64,000 bases of DNA from Desmodus rotundus (GCF_022682495.2 NC_071397.1:28535427-28599426), one strand, 5' to 3'; counted from the first letter of the stretch, positions 1 to 13,391 are shown. The notes: a model not told the origin generated them from the letters alone. Numbers and translations are program-made.

Positions 1-1382
1 ATGTACAATAATCTAATATTTGGTAATTCATGGTGAATCCTTGGTTTAGGTTATTTAGTATTTATTTTGATCAACCAAACTGAAAATACCAGTGAAGGCC
101 AAAGCATTTTTACACTTTTGAGTAAAGGAAAATTCTACGGTATATTTCAAATATGAACATATGACCAGAATTGGAAGAACCTATAGTTAGTTAAAAGTGA
201 ACATTGGTATTTATTTGTTAATCCTGGAATATAGTATTATAGAATGTTTTATGAGACAAATTTGGTCAAATTATGCCATATTTTATTAACTAATTATACG
301 CATTTATAATTAGTGTTAGCATGACTTGGCTTTAATGCATCTGTATCTTCTATGAATACACAGGGTGAAAAGTAACTGTTTTAGGGAAAATAAGTAATGT
401 GATATGCCACAAAGGGTCAAAAATAGCTAACCTTTTCTTTTCTTTAAATCAGATTCTGGTTTATATTACAGAAAATAGTACTTAGTGTATCACTGTGGCT
501 CATAGAGAACCCCCTTGAAGAAACAGGGACAATTTTATTTGACTGCTTATTCTTGACTCTTCATTTTATCTCATTTGTTTTCTAGACATAAATTTTGACA
601 CCTTAGAAACTGAAAGTTTTTCAGGAGGAAAGATAAGCAGACTTGAAAGCATATGAAAAACAAGTACTTTATGAGGAGGTTTTCTTGGGGTTTTTTTTTT
701 TTCATCCTTGTTCCCTTGGTCTCATTAACAACAATTCTTTATTTAAACAAATGGTTTTCTCAGGACCACAAGCACGATATGTTCATTTTAATTGTTTTTG
801 AGGTTCAAAAACATTTTTAATTTGTTGGCAATTCCTCAATTTTTCTTATCAATCTCATATGAAAATTCCAACAATTAAGTTTTAAATATAGTAGTTAATC
901 TGAAACTTTACACATAGCATTTTTCTAAACACAGATGTCAAATTTCCCCAAAAGGGAGCCATTACGAATTTGGTTGACTAGAAAGGTTTCAGAAAGTGTT
1001 ATGAATCTGTTTATTGAAAAATAAAGGTGAAAAATAAGATTAATTGTAGGTATCATTTATCTTCAGTAAAAAATAGCTTTCAGAAGATATTAAAGGAAGC
1101 TATAGACATCACTTTGCTCTGGCTTTCCTCAGTTCATGTCTGGGAGGCAGGGGAATGAAGTAACTTTGTCTTTATGTACTGAAGCGTACAGAACCATCAC
1201 TGACATCAGCAAATGTTGTTATATGGGTGTGGATACCCACAGGTGATACAAATCATCATTTTCATTCATCTGCTATATTTAAGATATATCATTGGTTGTG
1301 CTTCAGAAAAAATTCTCTCAAGAAATTCTTCCAAAGATCATGATGGCGAGAGGGGAGATTTTTGCATAGCAGCATCTAAATG
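1..1382. other. AT-rich non-coding DNA, nothing recognised
   Basis: I see no gene, RNA or clear repeat here. All frames are broken by frequent stops and composition is strongly AT-rich. A short T-run lies near 691-701. It is probably unique intergenic or intronic sequence. Confidence 0.6.
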
Positions 1383-1395
1383 ACTTTTGCATTTT

Positions 1396-1593
1396 TTAAA
1401 AAAGATTTTATTTTTGAAAGGGGAAGGGAGGGAGAAAGAGAGAGAGAGAAACATCAATGAGTGGTTGCCTCTCACACATCCCCTACTGGGGAGCTGGCCT
1501 GCAACTGAGGCGTGTGCCCTGACTGGGAATAGAACTGGTGACCCTTTGGTTCACAGGCTGGTGCTCAATAAGTGCACCAGCCAGGGCTGAATA
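1396..1593 (-). mobile_element. Ves-type bat SINE
   Basis: This is a tRNA-derived SINE in reverse orientation. The A-rich tail appears as TTTTAAAAAAGATTTTATTT at the left, followed by the reversed CT-rich block (GGGAGGGAGAAAGAGAGAGA). The reversed tRNA-like body carries the B-box complement (GGGAATAGAAC), and the reversed head (CACCAGCCAGGGC) is at the right. It is flanked by a perfect 13-bp target duplication, ACTTTTGCATTTT, at 1383-1395 and 1594-1606, the signature of L1-mediated insertion. The A-box end is degraded (AATAAGTGCACC), so it is probably not the youngest copy. Any open frame across it is incidental. Confidence 0.93.
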
Positions 1594-1606
1594 ACTTTTG
1601 CATTTT

Positions 1607-3220
1607 GACACAAGGAAGTCAGGTGACTCATGAATGCAGTCACTGTTCTCCTGAGCAGTGTTGACGCTGCAGTGTGGGGCCCTGCCCTCTGGAAGCCACA
1701 ACAATACAGCAGATGGGTCATGGTTGCCCCACGTGTAAGTCTTATTTATGTCAACTTCATGTTTGGAAGTCAAAGTTAAATTCAAAAACTGCAGTCCTTG
1801 AATCTCCAAATCTATCTTAAAATATGGACAGGTCAGTGTCTCTCTTTTTTTTTTTTAATTAATTTGAAGAGGCTTCATGGAGAAGTGAAATTTCAGGCAG
1901 ATTAAAGTGATAAATGGGATGTTTCATAGGAATTCATATAATGTCTTAAACAATTAACTTCATTTAAACTCCTTACTTTACAAATTAGAAATTGAGACAT
2001 AGATAGTTGATCAGAGCAAATGATTAGCCTCAGAACCAGAACAAAAACTCACCGTTCTTCAATTCCTCGACGGAATCGAATCTAATGAGGTGGACCTCAT
2101 TTAGATATTTTCTGAGTAAATAAAATATTCCTTCCACTCCATATATACCCTTATCTTTTGTGGCAGGCAGTTTTAACTCGAGTCAAAACAGTTGCTATCC
2201 TTATTCACTGCTTTTCCTTTTTTTTTTCTTTCTTTTTACCAAATCAAAGACAAACACTATACAAAAACTATATCCAATTAAAATGTCTTGCAAAAACCAA
2301 TTTACAAAGCAAGGAGGAATCTCTCTAGGGAAATTTATTTTACTTGATATACAAAAGTTAAATACAAGTAGGGTATCTGTGAGCCATTGACTAAGGAGAT
2401 GTTATACCTAGAAACCACTATGGCTATTTCAAGCCCAGCAGGGCTCTGCTTTCATGTGCTACAAGCTCCCAGTGTGATTAGTCTTAAATTGAACTGTCAG
2501 TTTTAAAAGTCTGTTCTTTCTCACCCCTCTTCTGATTTTATTACTGTATCTTCCTAACTGTGTCTTTCATCTTTCTTGTTTTCTGTTCCTCTTTGTTCTA
2601 AGACCATCTTTCTCCTTACACAAGCAAGTCTTCCTCCTCTCCCTTTTCTTTTGGACTTGTGTGGCAACTTGAGTATTTTACTACTCGAGTTACTAAGTTA
2701 CTACTCAAGCCACTTTAGTGCTGCAGTACTTTCTCCTTATCTTGCTTGAACTCTCACTGGACTGCATTCCTGTTCCAGGTCTCCTCCCAAACCTACCTGT
2801 TAATGCCTCATCTGAACCCACTCCACACACTCATCAAGCCGTCTTAAAGAGTACAAAAATACAGCAATGAATTGTAAGGAGGGTTCTTTTCAATGTTAAA
2901 AGTAAATATCTTTACATATTGCCAAGAAAACACCTACTTATTTCTAAACCAGCTGTTCTACAGTATTATCAGGGTCTTGTTTAATTTTTTAGTATTTTAT
3001 TGATGCATTAAATTACTGAAAAGTCTGAATCGCTGTTCAAGAAACATGGTTCCATTGGTTTTTCCCAGTAAGATCACTACCCAAACTAAAATTAGTTTGT
3101 TTTCTCTCTTTCTCTCTGCCCCACCTCCCCCTCCCCTCTCCTTTCCTCTCTCCCTCCTCTTTCTCTCTCTTACTGAAGTCCACATAATAGCCTTGTAGCA
3201 GGAACAAATTGGAACGTCCC
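1607..3220. other. Non-coding DNA with pyrimidine tracts
   Basis: No gene or confident repeat is seen. There are T-rich tracts near 1842-1856 and 2216-2236 and an imperfect CT-rich tract at about 3100-3171. Stops are frequent in all frames. Confidence 0.55.
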
Positions 3221-3225
3221 CGTAT

Positions 3226-3350
3226 GCTGTGGTTCTCAACCCTGGCTGCTCATCAGAATCACCCAGAATGCTTTTTAAAGTTGGGAGTCCTGGGACTTAA
3301 CCGTGAAATTGACTGAATTAAAACCTCTGAGGGTTGAATTCAGGGAGCTA
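3226..3350 (+). mobile_element. MER5-like (hAT-Charlie) fragment
   Basis: The segment reads CTGTGGTTCTCAACCCTGGC followed by CATCAGAATCACCCAGAATG and CTTTTTAAAG. This is the terminal pattern of the non-autonomous hAT element MER5A/B (GGTTCTCAA...AGAATCACCTGGGGAGCTTTTAAAA). The right half is degraded and no clean terminal repeat or 8-bp duplication is visible. The family name is from recall. Confidence 0.7.
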
Positions 3351-5034
3351 GTTGTAAGAAAGTATCACACATGACACTGATATACGGCAGGATTGAGTCA
3401 CATAGTTTATAATACACCATCTAAGGTGACCGGGGTGATTGTCACAGGAGGAATAGTCAGTTATCCATAGAGAAAAATGTAAATCTATTTACACGGCATC
3501 ACCCATCACCCACCCACTTGCACAGTAAAACTATTTATTAGTATGACTGAAATTTCTCTCACACTTCATTCTTACAACCCATGGACCCTGTTGTTAACCC
3601 CCATTTCCCAGAAGGAGAAACTGCCTAGCATTACACATTTTTTCATAAAAACCAAATCTGTAAATTGGATTAAAATTTAACTTAAGAACATCTCTAAATT
3701 TAATGTGATTTAGATGAATTTAGACAAATTACATGTTCTAAAAATTAATAATTTGAGACCAGCTTATTAAAAAATTCAAAATACAACCTCTCTACTTGAA
3801 TACCTAAAAAACCTGAGGTGACTGGTTACTTTTAAACATAAAGATTGCTCCTGGTTACTTTATTTCATTCTGTTTTCCCTGAACGCTGTCTCCTCATGTA
3901 TCCTGAAGCACATTTTCAATTAGCTTAATCCCAATCCATGCTGGACTGAGGTAAGCGATTCGCCCTGCCTTTTGAAAATCACCTGCCCATCCACCAAAGA
4001 CAAATGACTCCTTCAAGGCCAATGTAGTTTGTTCACCTCCATCTCTACTTCATTTCATGGCCCATTATTTACATGCTTAACAGCTGAAAAAAATGACAGA
4101 AATACCTCACATTATCTGAATACTTTCAGAAAATATATTAAGATAAAGGAGAGTTCACAGAAGATTTTTTTTACTGTGTTGCATTGTTTCTGCAAGGGCA
4201 ATGCTTTTATGTCGGTAAACTTTATTTTTTTATATTTTTCTGCTTGATAATTTCAAACACAGGGAAATATGGTTTAGAGCTACTAACATGAAATGTTTAC
4301 TGAATAGTTAAAAGTAATAATTAGATATTTGTGTATATATTATCCAAGGACTGTGTAGGGTGTTAATTGTTTCTTGTTGACAGTAATGAGTAAAAAACTG
4401 AATCTGAATGTGTTTGTATGTTTGTTTGTTTGCTTTTTAATTAAAGGGTGCCTGTTTTAGTTTTTCAGCATTTATGTGCACTTTGCAACAGTGGGGAGAA
4501 TGGCCCAACGTCTCTAGAAGCATTAGTTAAATATAGAAAGAGAGTTTCCCCTTGAGGCCCAAGGCGCATTATTTTCCTTCTCTAGAGATCTTGGCACAAA
4601 AGGCTCATCTCAGTCTACAAAAGATTTATCATGACAGATAGAACATAAATGTCATGTGTACTTGTCAGGGCATTCATCTGCTCCCCAGTTCCAGGGTTAC
4701 CTTCTAGTAATATACCCAATAACCTTTACCTATTAGACTATTTTTAAAAGCAACATTTGTGTGTGTGTAGAATTTATATATATATATCTGTAGAAGACAC
4801 TCGAGGCTGAAAAATATTGCTATAATAAAACAAATGTTATAGAAAACAATTGAACATTGATTTTAGTTCATTAAATTTTCCACGAGTTTAAATTAAGGCA
4901 ATGTTTAGCCAGGTCTGGGACTCACGTCTTCCTGCCGTGAACGTCTGATGTTTATGGTCTGGCTGCTGGGCAACCCAGTGGAGGTGCTGCGGTTAGTGTT
5001 GCTCTGAAGATCATGACAGGGGGGCAATAATGTT
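3351..5034. other. Non-coding DNA with small TA/GT microsatellites
   Basis: This is unique-looking AT-rich sequence with no supported coding region. A short GT run lies near 4758-4767 and a TA run near 4777-4788. Confidence 0.55.
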
Positions 5035-7093
5035 GCTCTGCTTTTATTAAAGATAGTTGACATGTAATGTTATACGAGTCTCAGGAGTACAACATAGTTA
5101 CTTAACATTTGTTTATCTTACGAAGTGATCACCACAATACACCTAGGAATCATCTGTCATTATACAAAGTTAGTTCCAATACTTCATTCCCTATGCTGTA
5201 CATTACATCCCAGTAACTTATTTATCTTGAAAATAGAAGTTTATGCCTCTTATTCCCATTCACATTCTGCACCTACCCCCCTAGCCCCTCCTCTATAACA
5301 ACCATCAATTTGTTCACTGTAGCTATGAGTCTATTTTTGTTTTGCTTGTTCGTTTCCTTTTTTTAGATTTCATATATAAGTGAAATCATGTGGCATTTGT
5401 CCTTCTCTTTCTGATTTATTTCATTTAGCATAATGCCCTTTAGGTTCATCCATCTTGTCACAAAGGACAAGATTTCATTCTTTTTATGGCTGAGTAATAT
5501 TCCATTTTATACACACACACACACACTCCCTTACACATCGCATAGTTTTTATCCATCCATCTATTGGTGGACACCTAGGTTGTTTCCATATCTTGGCTAT
5601 TGTGAATAATGCTCCAATGAACATAGGGGTACATATATCTTTTCAGAGTATCGATTTTGATTTCTTTGGATAGTTACTCAGAATTACTGGGGCATATGGC
5701 ACTTGTAGTTTTAGCTTTTTTCCACAGTGGCTGTACCAATCTGCATTTCCACCGACAGTGCAAGAAGGTTCTCTTTTCTCCATATCATCGCCAACACTTG
5801 TTTCTGATAATAGCCAATGGGACAGATGTGACGTGTACCTCACTGTGACTGTAATTTGCATTTCCCCAATGAGTAGTGATATTGAACATCTTTGTGTGTG
5901 TCTGTTGTCCAGATGTATGTCTTCTTCAGAAAATGTCTACTCAGATCCTCTGCTCATCTGTTAACCGATTTTTTTTATGTTGAATCATATGAGTTTTTAA
6001 ATAAATTTTGTATATTACCCTCTTATCAGATACATCCCTTGTGAATATCTTCTCCCATTCAGTGGGGTGTTTTAAATGTTTTGTTAGTGGTTTTCTTCAC
6101 AGTGCAAAACCTTTGCAGTTTTTAATGTCATCTCATTGGTTTGTTTTTGCTTTTGTTGTCTTTCCCTATAGAAATTTTAAAATAAAATTTCTTAGCTGAA
6201 TCTAAAAGTTTACTGCCTATGCTTTCTTCTAGGATTTTAACGGTTTTAGGTCTTCCACGTAAGTCTTAAACCATTTTGAAGGTATTTTGTTTTGTTTTTA
6301 TTTGTTTGTATATAGTGTAAGAAAGTGGTTCAGTTTCATTTTTTCTCATGTATCTGTTCAGTTTTCCCAGTATCATTTATAAAGAGACCGCCTTTTCCCC
6401 ATTGTATATTTTTGCCTCCTTTGTGGTAGATTCATTGACCACATAAGCATGGGTTTATTTCTGGACTCTCTACCCTGTTCCATTAATCTGTGTGTCTGTT
6501 TTGTTCCAGTACTATACTGTTTTGATTATCATAGCTTTATAGTATAGTTTGATATCAGGTTGCATAATAACTCCAACTTTGTTTTTCTTTTTCAAGGGTG
6601 CTTTGGATATTTGGGGTCTTTTGCAGTTTCATAAAAATTTTAGGATTGTTTGTTCCATTTTGGAGAAAAATACCATTGTAATTTTGGTATGAATTGCATC
6701 AATATGAAGATTGCCTCATGTAGTATGAACATTTTAACATTAATTCTTACAATCTAAGAACATAGCTATCTGTCTATTCATGTTTATTTTTTAAATTCTA
6801 TATTAATCTCTTGTAGTTTTCAGTGTAGAGCTATTTCAACTTCTTGCTTAAATTTATTCCTAGGTATTTTATTCATTTTTATGCAATTGTACATGGGATT
6901 GTTTTCTTAATTTCTCTTTCTGATAGTGTGTTAATCAGCTTTACAATAACCCACAGCCTTCAGACCAACTTCTGATAGTGTGTTGTTAGTATAAGAAGCA
7001 ACTGTTTTTCTATTTTGATTTCATATCCTGCAGCTCTATTAATTTGTTTATTCTAATTGTTTTGATGGAATCTTTAGTATATTCTACATATAA

Positions 7094-7108
7094 TATATCA
7101 TCTACAAA
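7094..7108 (-). other. Reverse transcriptase FVDD box remnant in L1 ORF2
   Basis: Read on the minus strand these bases give F-V-D-D-I, matching the catalytic FADD/YADD motif of L1 reverse transcriptase. Surrounding residues (QSL before, LYVE after) keep the family's hydrophobic context. It anchors the orientation and reading frame of the degraded ORF2. Confidence 0.75.
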
Positions 7109-7115
7109 AAGAGAC

Positions 7116-7200
7116 TGTTTCCGTTCTTCCTTCCTTTCCTCCCTCCTTCCTTCCTTCCTTCCTTTTCTCCTTTCTTTCTTTCCCTTTCATTGCTTTTTCT
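7116..7200. repeat. TTCC-type pyrimidine microsatellite inside L1
   Basis: Repeated CTTCC/CCTTCCTT units, then TTTCTTTC units, lie just beside the reverse transcriptase motif of the minus-strand L1. The tract replaces or expands part of the ORF2 coding sequence and must have arisen after the element was inactivated. Confidence 0.7.
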
Positions 7201-7571
7201 TGTCGCATTGCCTGCCTTGGACTTCTAGTACTCAGTTGAATAAAACTCACACAAGTGGGCATACTTGTCTTGTTCCTGATCTTAGCAGAAAAGCCGTCAA
7301 GTTTTCACTGTTGAGCATGATGTCAGCTGTGGGTTTGTCTTATATGGTCTTTATTGTGTTGAGGTGTGTTCCCTCTATATCCACTTCATTGAGAGTTTTT
7401 ATCATAAAAGATGTGGAATTTTATAAAAGCTTATTTGTGCCTATTAAGACAGTCATATGATTTTTATCCTTTGTGTTCATGTTGTGTGTCTTGCTGACTG
7501 ATCTGTGTATAGTAAATGATCCTTGCATCCCTACAATAACCCTCCCTTGATTGTGATATGTGATCTTTTTT

Positions 7572-7870
7572 TTCTTTTGTTTTTCAAAAATATTTTATTT
7601 TCCAATTACAGTTTACACTCAATATTATTTTGTGTTAGTTTCAGGTATACAGCATAGTGGTAGACAATCATATGTTTACAAAGTGTTTCCCCCTGATATT
7701 CCTTGTACCTGTCACCATACATAGTTATTTCGATTATTGACGATATTCCTGTGCTGTACTTTACATCCCCATGACTAATTTGTAACTTCCAATATGTACT
7801 TCTCAATCACTTCTCCTTTTTCACCCAGTCTCCCAACACCCCCATCATCCTCACTTCTGGCGAATATTGG
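7572..7870 (-). mobile_element. Nested L1 3'-end fragment (5'-truncated)
   Basis: A short L1 3' UTR segment in reverse orientation is inserted inside the older L1. It starts after a T-rich tract (reversed poly(A)), then AAATATTTTATTTTCCAATT and GTTTCAGGTATACAGCATAG, which resemble the 3' end of bat L1s. Host L1 sequence resumes at about 7871. The flanks ATGTGATCTTTT (left) and CATGATCCTTTT (right) look like an imperfect target duplication. Confidence 0.8.
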
Positions 7871-10800
7871 TCATGATCCTTTTAATATGTTGTTGAATTT
7901 TGTTTTATGATATTTTGTTGAGAATTTTTGCATCTAGTCATATGTTCATCAGGGATATTGACCTGTAATTTCTTTTTGTAGTGTCTTTAGCTACTTTTAA
8001 CATCAGGGCAATGCTGGCCTAAAAGACTAGTTTGAAAGTGTTGTTTCCTCTTCACATCTTGGAATCATTTGAGGAGGATAGGTGTTCTTTAATTGTTTAG
8101 TAGAATTAGCCTGTGAATCCATCTGGTCTGGACTTTGTTGGAAGTTTTTTTTCTTTTCCATTAATTATTCAATTTCATTACTGGTAACAGTCTGTTCATA
8201 TTTTCTGTTTCTTCTTGATTCAGTCTTAGAAAATTGTATATTTCTAGATTATTATTCATTTTTTCCAGATTGCTCAATTCATTGGCATATAATTGTTCAC
8301 AGTGTTCTTTTATGGTCCTTTGTATTTCTGGATGTCAGTTTTAACTTCTCTCTCATTTCTGATTTTATTTGAGCCCTCTTTTTTTTCTTAATGAGTCTCA
8401 CTAAAGGTTTATCAATTTTGTCTACATTTTAAAGAACCTGCTTTTAGTTTCATTAGTTTTTTCTATTGTGTTTTAGTCTCTATTTCATTTATTTACATTC
8501 CTATCTTATTTCCTTTCTTCTACTCACTTTGGGCCTTGTTTGTTCTATTTATAGGTCCTTTAAGTAAAAGATTAGAGTGCTTATTTGAGGTTTTTCTTTG
8601 TTCATTTCTTGAGGTAGGCCTATATCACTATAAACTTCCCTCTTAGAACTGCTTTTGCCATGTCCCATAGATTCTGGAATGTTGTGTTTTCATTTTTATT
8701 TGTCTCAAGGTATTTTTTACTTCATCTTATAATTTTTTCATTGACTCATTGCTTGTTTAGCAGCATGGTGTTCAGACTTCATATGTTTGTGTTTTTTCTA
8801 GTTTTTTTCTTGTATTTGATTTTTAGTTTCATACCATTGTGGTTGAAAAGATGCTTGATGTGATTTCAATCTTCTTAAATTTGTTGAGACTTGTTTTGTG
8901 GCCTAACATGTGGTCTATTCTGGAGAATATTTCATGTACACTTGAAAAAATTATGTTTTATGCTGTTTTTTGGATGGAATATATATGTTTTTTCATCTAC
9001 TTTTATGTGTCTTTTAAGGTTAATCTTTTCTTTTTGATTTTCTGTCTGGATGCTCTATTCACTGATGCAAGTGGGGTTTAAAGTCCCTCACACTATTATT
9101 GTATTACTATCAATATCTCCCTTTATGTCAGTTAATATTTGCTTTATATGTTTAGGTGGTCCTATATTGGGTACATAGATGTTTGCAAGTGTTAAATCCT
9201 ACTATGGGATTGATCCCTTTATCATTATGTAACTCTCTTCTGTGTTTCTCCTTACAGTCTTGTTTTAAAGTTTATTTTGTCTGGTATCAGTATTGCTAAC
9301 CCAACTTTCTTTTGTTTTCATTTGCATGAATGTGTATTTTCCCATCCTTCACTTTCAGTTTGTGTGTGTCTTCAGGTCTGAAGCTTCTCTTGTAGGCCTC
9401 GTATTTAAGGGTCTTGCTTTTGTATCTCATGTGGTTCACGTGAGATTTATATACAACCTATGAATATAACACTATTTAAGTTGATAGTTGCTTAAGAATG
9501 AACACATTCTGAAAGCACTATAAGTTTCTTCCCTACCCCCATATTTTGTGTTTTTCACATCATATTGTACATATTTGTGTGTCTGTGTTCCTGAACTAAT
9601 TGTTGTTTATATATATGAATCTACTAGTTTTTCTTTTACCCTTTATACTAGCTTTATAAGTGATTGATTTATTCTGCCTCTACTATTTTGCTGTACCAGT
9701 GAGAATTTTTATTTCTTATATATTGTAATTTCTACATTTGGCCTTTTCTGCTTAAAGAAGTCTCTTTAATACTTCTTACAATGCTAATATAGTAGTAATG
9801 AACTGTTTTAGTTTTTGCTTGTCTGGGAAACTCCTTATCTTTCCTACAATTCTGAATGTTAACCTTGCTGGATAGAGTATGCTTGATTGTAGTTTTTCCA
9901 TTCATCACTTTGAATATATTTTGCTACCCCCTTCTAGCTTGCAAATTTCCACAGAAAGATCAGCTGATAATCTTATGTGCGTTCCCTTATATTTATGTAA
10001 ATTGATTTGTCCTCTTGCCACTTTTAAGATTCTCCCCTTATCTTTAACTTTCGCCATTTTAATAACAATGTGTCATTTTGTGGGACTCTTTGTTTCGTAC
10101 TCTCTGTTCTTCCTGGACTTCTATGTCTGTTTCTTTAATCAGGTTACAGAATTTTTCAGCTACTATTTTTTTAAGTAAGTTTTCTGTCCCTTTCTCTCTT
10201 CTTCTTTTTCTGGAACTCCTATAATACAAATGTTAGTATGTTTTGGTATTGTCCCAAAGGTTCCTTATACTCTTCTCATTTTTAATTTGTTTGATTGTTT
10301 ACCTTTTTGCCATTATGATTGGGAGATTTCCCTCCCCTGTCTTCTAATTTGCTGATCTATTCTTCTGCATCATCCAACCCATGGTTGATTCTCTTTAGTG
10401 TAATTTTTCATTTCAGCTATTGTATTCTTAAGTTCTGATTAGTGCTTTTTATATTTCCCACCTCTTTGTCAAAGTTCTCTCTGTGTTCATCTATACTTCC
10501 CTTGAGTTCGGTAAATATTCTTATGTTCGTTACCTTGAACTATTTATATGGTAGATTGCTTATTTCCATTTCCTTTAGTTCTGTATCTAGGCCTTTCTCT
10601 TGTTCTTTCATTAAAACATACTCCTTTGTCTCCTCATTTTACCTAAGTCTCTGTGTTTGATTCTATATATTGGGTAAATTACCTGCATCTTGTGGTGTTG
10701 AAAGTGTGGCCTTAGGTGAAAGGTGTTCTGTGGGGCTCAGTGGTGCAATCCCCCCTGCTCAATAGAGCTGGGTGCTGCAGGGGGTCTCCTCTATGGGCTG

Positions 10801-11893
10801 CATGAACTCTCCTGTTGTTGTTGTGCCGCAGCTATTTTGGGTGTGCTGATGAACAGGCTTCTCTCTGTGCTGGCTGTGTGGGAGGCCTGGCTGCCAGTGC
10901 TGCCGGTACACTGAAGTGCATGTCTTGTATCTGACCCCCTGACATGGCTCTGTGTGAGACCCAGGCGTGGCAGCTGTGGGCATGCCGATGGGATGCACTG
11001 GCTCTCAGCCTGGCTGGCAGCAAGGCCCAGCGTGGCAGCTGTGGGCATACTGATGCGTAGCCCAGGCTTCTGGTGTGGGTGGCTATGAGGCCAGCCTCTA
11101 CTGTTTTGGGTGTGCTGGTATGTGGGGGCTCATACCCTTGCAGTGGGGAGTCACTTTGGAGGGGCTTCAAGGCCACTCATGGCCTCCTGCTGTGTCCCCA
11201 GGGGCGGCACCTGCCTTGATGTGGCTCTCAGGCCATGACGTGGGTGCTGGGGGTAGTTCATTCTCTTTGGGAGGCTCTCATGTATGCTGACCAGCATGTG
11301 CAGGTTGGGCCGTGTGAGTCCTCAGAGGAACTGGCACCTGCTAGTGTGAGGCCAGCTAAATGGAAGAAGATCAAATCAAACCAAACCAAAAGAAAATGAT
11401 GCCCGCCAGTCCTTCTAGCCCCAGAGAAATCTCTGCCAGATCCCTGCACCTCTGATACATACTCCAAAATCAGCTAATATATCTGCTTTGCATATAACCC
11501 GATGCTTTTCAGACTCATACATCTACACTAAGACTCAGAGTATGTAAGTTTGTGTGTGGGTTCTTTAAGAGTAGTTTCGGTTTCCTACAGACTCCAGCTC
11601 CCCTGGATGTAGGCATCACTGGTCCTCAAAACCAGATGTTGTATGAGCTCTTCTTCCTGGTGCTGGTGCCAGGCCCCTGGGCTGGGACGCCTGATGCAGT
11701 TCCAGGACCTTCAGCATCAAAGAGGATCTGCTGCTATAAAATTCCTCTTGCCTGGGAGACCAAGGCCGTGGGGCCTGACAAGGCTATGTCTCTGCCCCTC
11801 CTGTCTCAGTGTGGCTTTTCTTTATTTCCTCAGTTGCAGAGAATCTGTTCCCTCGTCCTCAGGTTGTTCACAGAGATAATTACTCTACATGTA

Positions 11894-12109
11894 CAGTTGA
11901 CCCTTGAACAATAATGTTTAGATCTGCATAGGTCCACGTACACCCAGTTTATTTTCAGCTGACGCACACATATCCAACCTGACTTGTTGAAGGGTCAACT
12001 GGCAGTTGGGAATCTGCATATGTGAAATGCTGACTTAGTTATATGCAGATTTTTGGCTGTGTGGGGTAGTCCATGCTTGTAGCCCCTCTGTTGTTCAAGA
12101 GTCAACTGC
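11894..12109 (+). mobile_element. Tigger7/MER44-like DNA transposon
   Basis: The left terminus is CAGTTGACCCTTGAACAATA after TA at 11892-11893. The right terminus is CTGTTGTTCAAGAGTCAACTG, giving an inverted repeat of about 20 bp. The interior (GCATAGGTCCACGTACACCC) matches the pogo-type non-autonomous Tigger7/MER44 group. It is inserted into the 5' part of the minus-strand L1, so it moved after that L1. No transposase remains. Orientation is arbitrary because only terminal parts remain. Confidence 0.78.
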
Positions 12110-12178
12110 GTTTCTAGTTTCGGTGTGGGAACAGGTGAGTCGAGGCACTCCCTACTCCACCATCTTGACTGGAAGTCC

Positions 12179-13391
12179 GTGATGTTACTTTTATATATGT
12201 TGAGTAATCAATAAATTCACATTTCCTATCAATGTGTGTCTCTGGTCTATTGTAAAATACTCATAACTGCAGAATATATCTTTTTAATCAGAAATCATAC
12301 TCAACTCAAAAATATTTTATCACAATTTGTAAACTATGAAGATTTGAAAAAATTTTAACTGACCTTGGAAAGCATTTAGAATGTTTTTTAGAGTTATGTG
12401 TAGTTATATTATTTTTTCCAACTTTACAAATATTATGAAGAGTAACAATCAGGCAATAAGGATTTGAATAGTATTATAATATTTAGATATGTAAATATGG
12501 AGATTTGTCAGATAATTTTTCCAGTATTTTTTATAATGGGCAATTACAATTTTTATAAGTTTTTGTAATGTGTCATTATAACCTTAAAATCCAAGTTTAT
12601 AATGAAATTATTTGAAAGGCAAGAATGACCATATCTTATTTTCTTCACCCTTATTATTGAATTTGAGTACTTTCAAAAAGCCTGCTTCTTTTTGGATACG
12701 TAGGAAGTCAAAGTCAGGCCTGAAGTGTTACACTAAACAATTATGACATTCTGGCCAGTTGGATTTATTGCTTTTCCTATTAGACTTCTCTCTAAGCAAT
12801 CACTGTTTTGACAGGATGACCCCCAGTAACATTTCAAGGCAGCCATAGGGCTGACCGGCTTTCATCCTTCCAGGGCAATGTGGGTGCCCACACACAAATA
12901 TTGACACGTCCTGTCCTGGGGGCCCACGCCCTTTATGCCTCAGGCTTTAAGTCCCCTTGTTCTCAGCTTGAAAGTGGTTTGTTGGATAGAAAGTTCATAT
13001 TGATTTTTAAGCAATCAATACAGTGATTTAACTTTGCTCTTCTGACATGCATGATTTCTCTCTGTTCATTACAGATAAGCCTCTTCTCATCTTAACTTTA
13101 GCATTACTCTTCCTGTTCCCCACTTCTAAAAGAGAATGGCAGGACTAGGGCATGCTAGTTAACAGAGCACTTTGCAAAGACTTAAAGGGCAGAATGATGG
13201 GGCATCACTGAAGCTCTGTCTGGGCTGGATGTTTTCCTCTCTAATATGAGACGAACAGGTAATCATGAAGGTTCTTTTTGGTTCAGATGTTCACCTGTAC
13301 AGTTTGTTTAATACTCCTACTACTCCTACTACTCCTACTCCTACTACTTATAATCATCATTATTATCATAAATATTGTTATATGCCCATTA
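12179..13391. other. Non-coding DNA
   Basis: No gene or clear repeat is seen apart from the small microsatellite at 13312-13349. The sequence is AT-rich up to about 12700 and more balanced after that. Confidence 0.5.
13312..13349. repeat. TAC/TCC microsatellite
   Basis: This is an imperfect tandem run of TACTCC and TAC units (ACTCCTACTACTCCTACTAC), followed by an AT-rich tail. Confidence 0.85.

Larger units (their letters stand above)
5035..12178 (-). mobile_element. Near full-length ancient L1 (LINE-1)
   Basis: An old L1 lies in reverse orientation. The 3' UTR is at the left (about 5035-5640; TAGTTGACATGTAATGTTAT, then a run giving CCACAGTGGCTGTACCAATC). The ORF2 reverse transcriptase core follows, with a decayed FVDDI motif (minus strand, 7094-7108) corresponding to the YXDD catalytic box. 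The ORF2 endonuclease region is near 8650-9450 and the ORF1 C-terminal region near 9850-10100. A GC-rich 5' region runs at about 10690-11890. The 5' end is at 12171-12178, where the minus strand starts GGACTTCCAGTCAAGATGG, a typical L1 start. Many stops and frameshifts make it inactive. It is interrupted by a nested L1 fragment (7572-7870), a TTCC expansion (about 7126-7175) and a Tigger7-like element (11894-12109). Confidence 0.9.

Noticed and set aside
9879..10178. Hydrophobic plus-strand frame that looks like a membrane protein
   Set aside because: It is the antisense of L1 ORF1; reversed A-rich coding sequence gives Phe/Leu-rich frames.
10723..11914. Cluster of open frames on both strands
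   Set aside because: They lie in the GC-rich 5' region of the minus-strand L1 and overlap each other; no protein is indicated.
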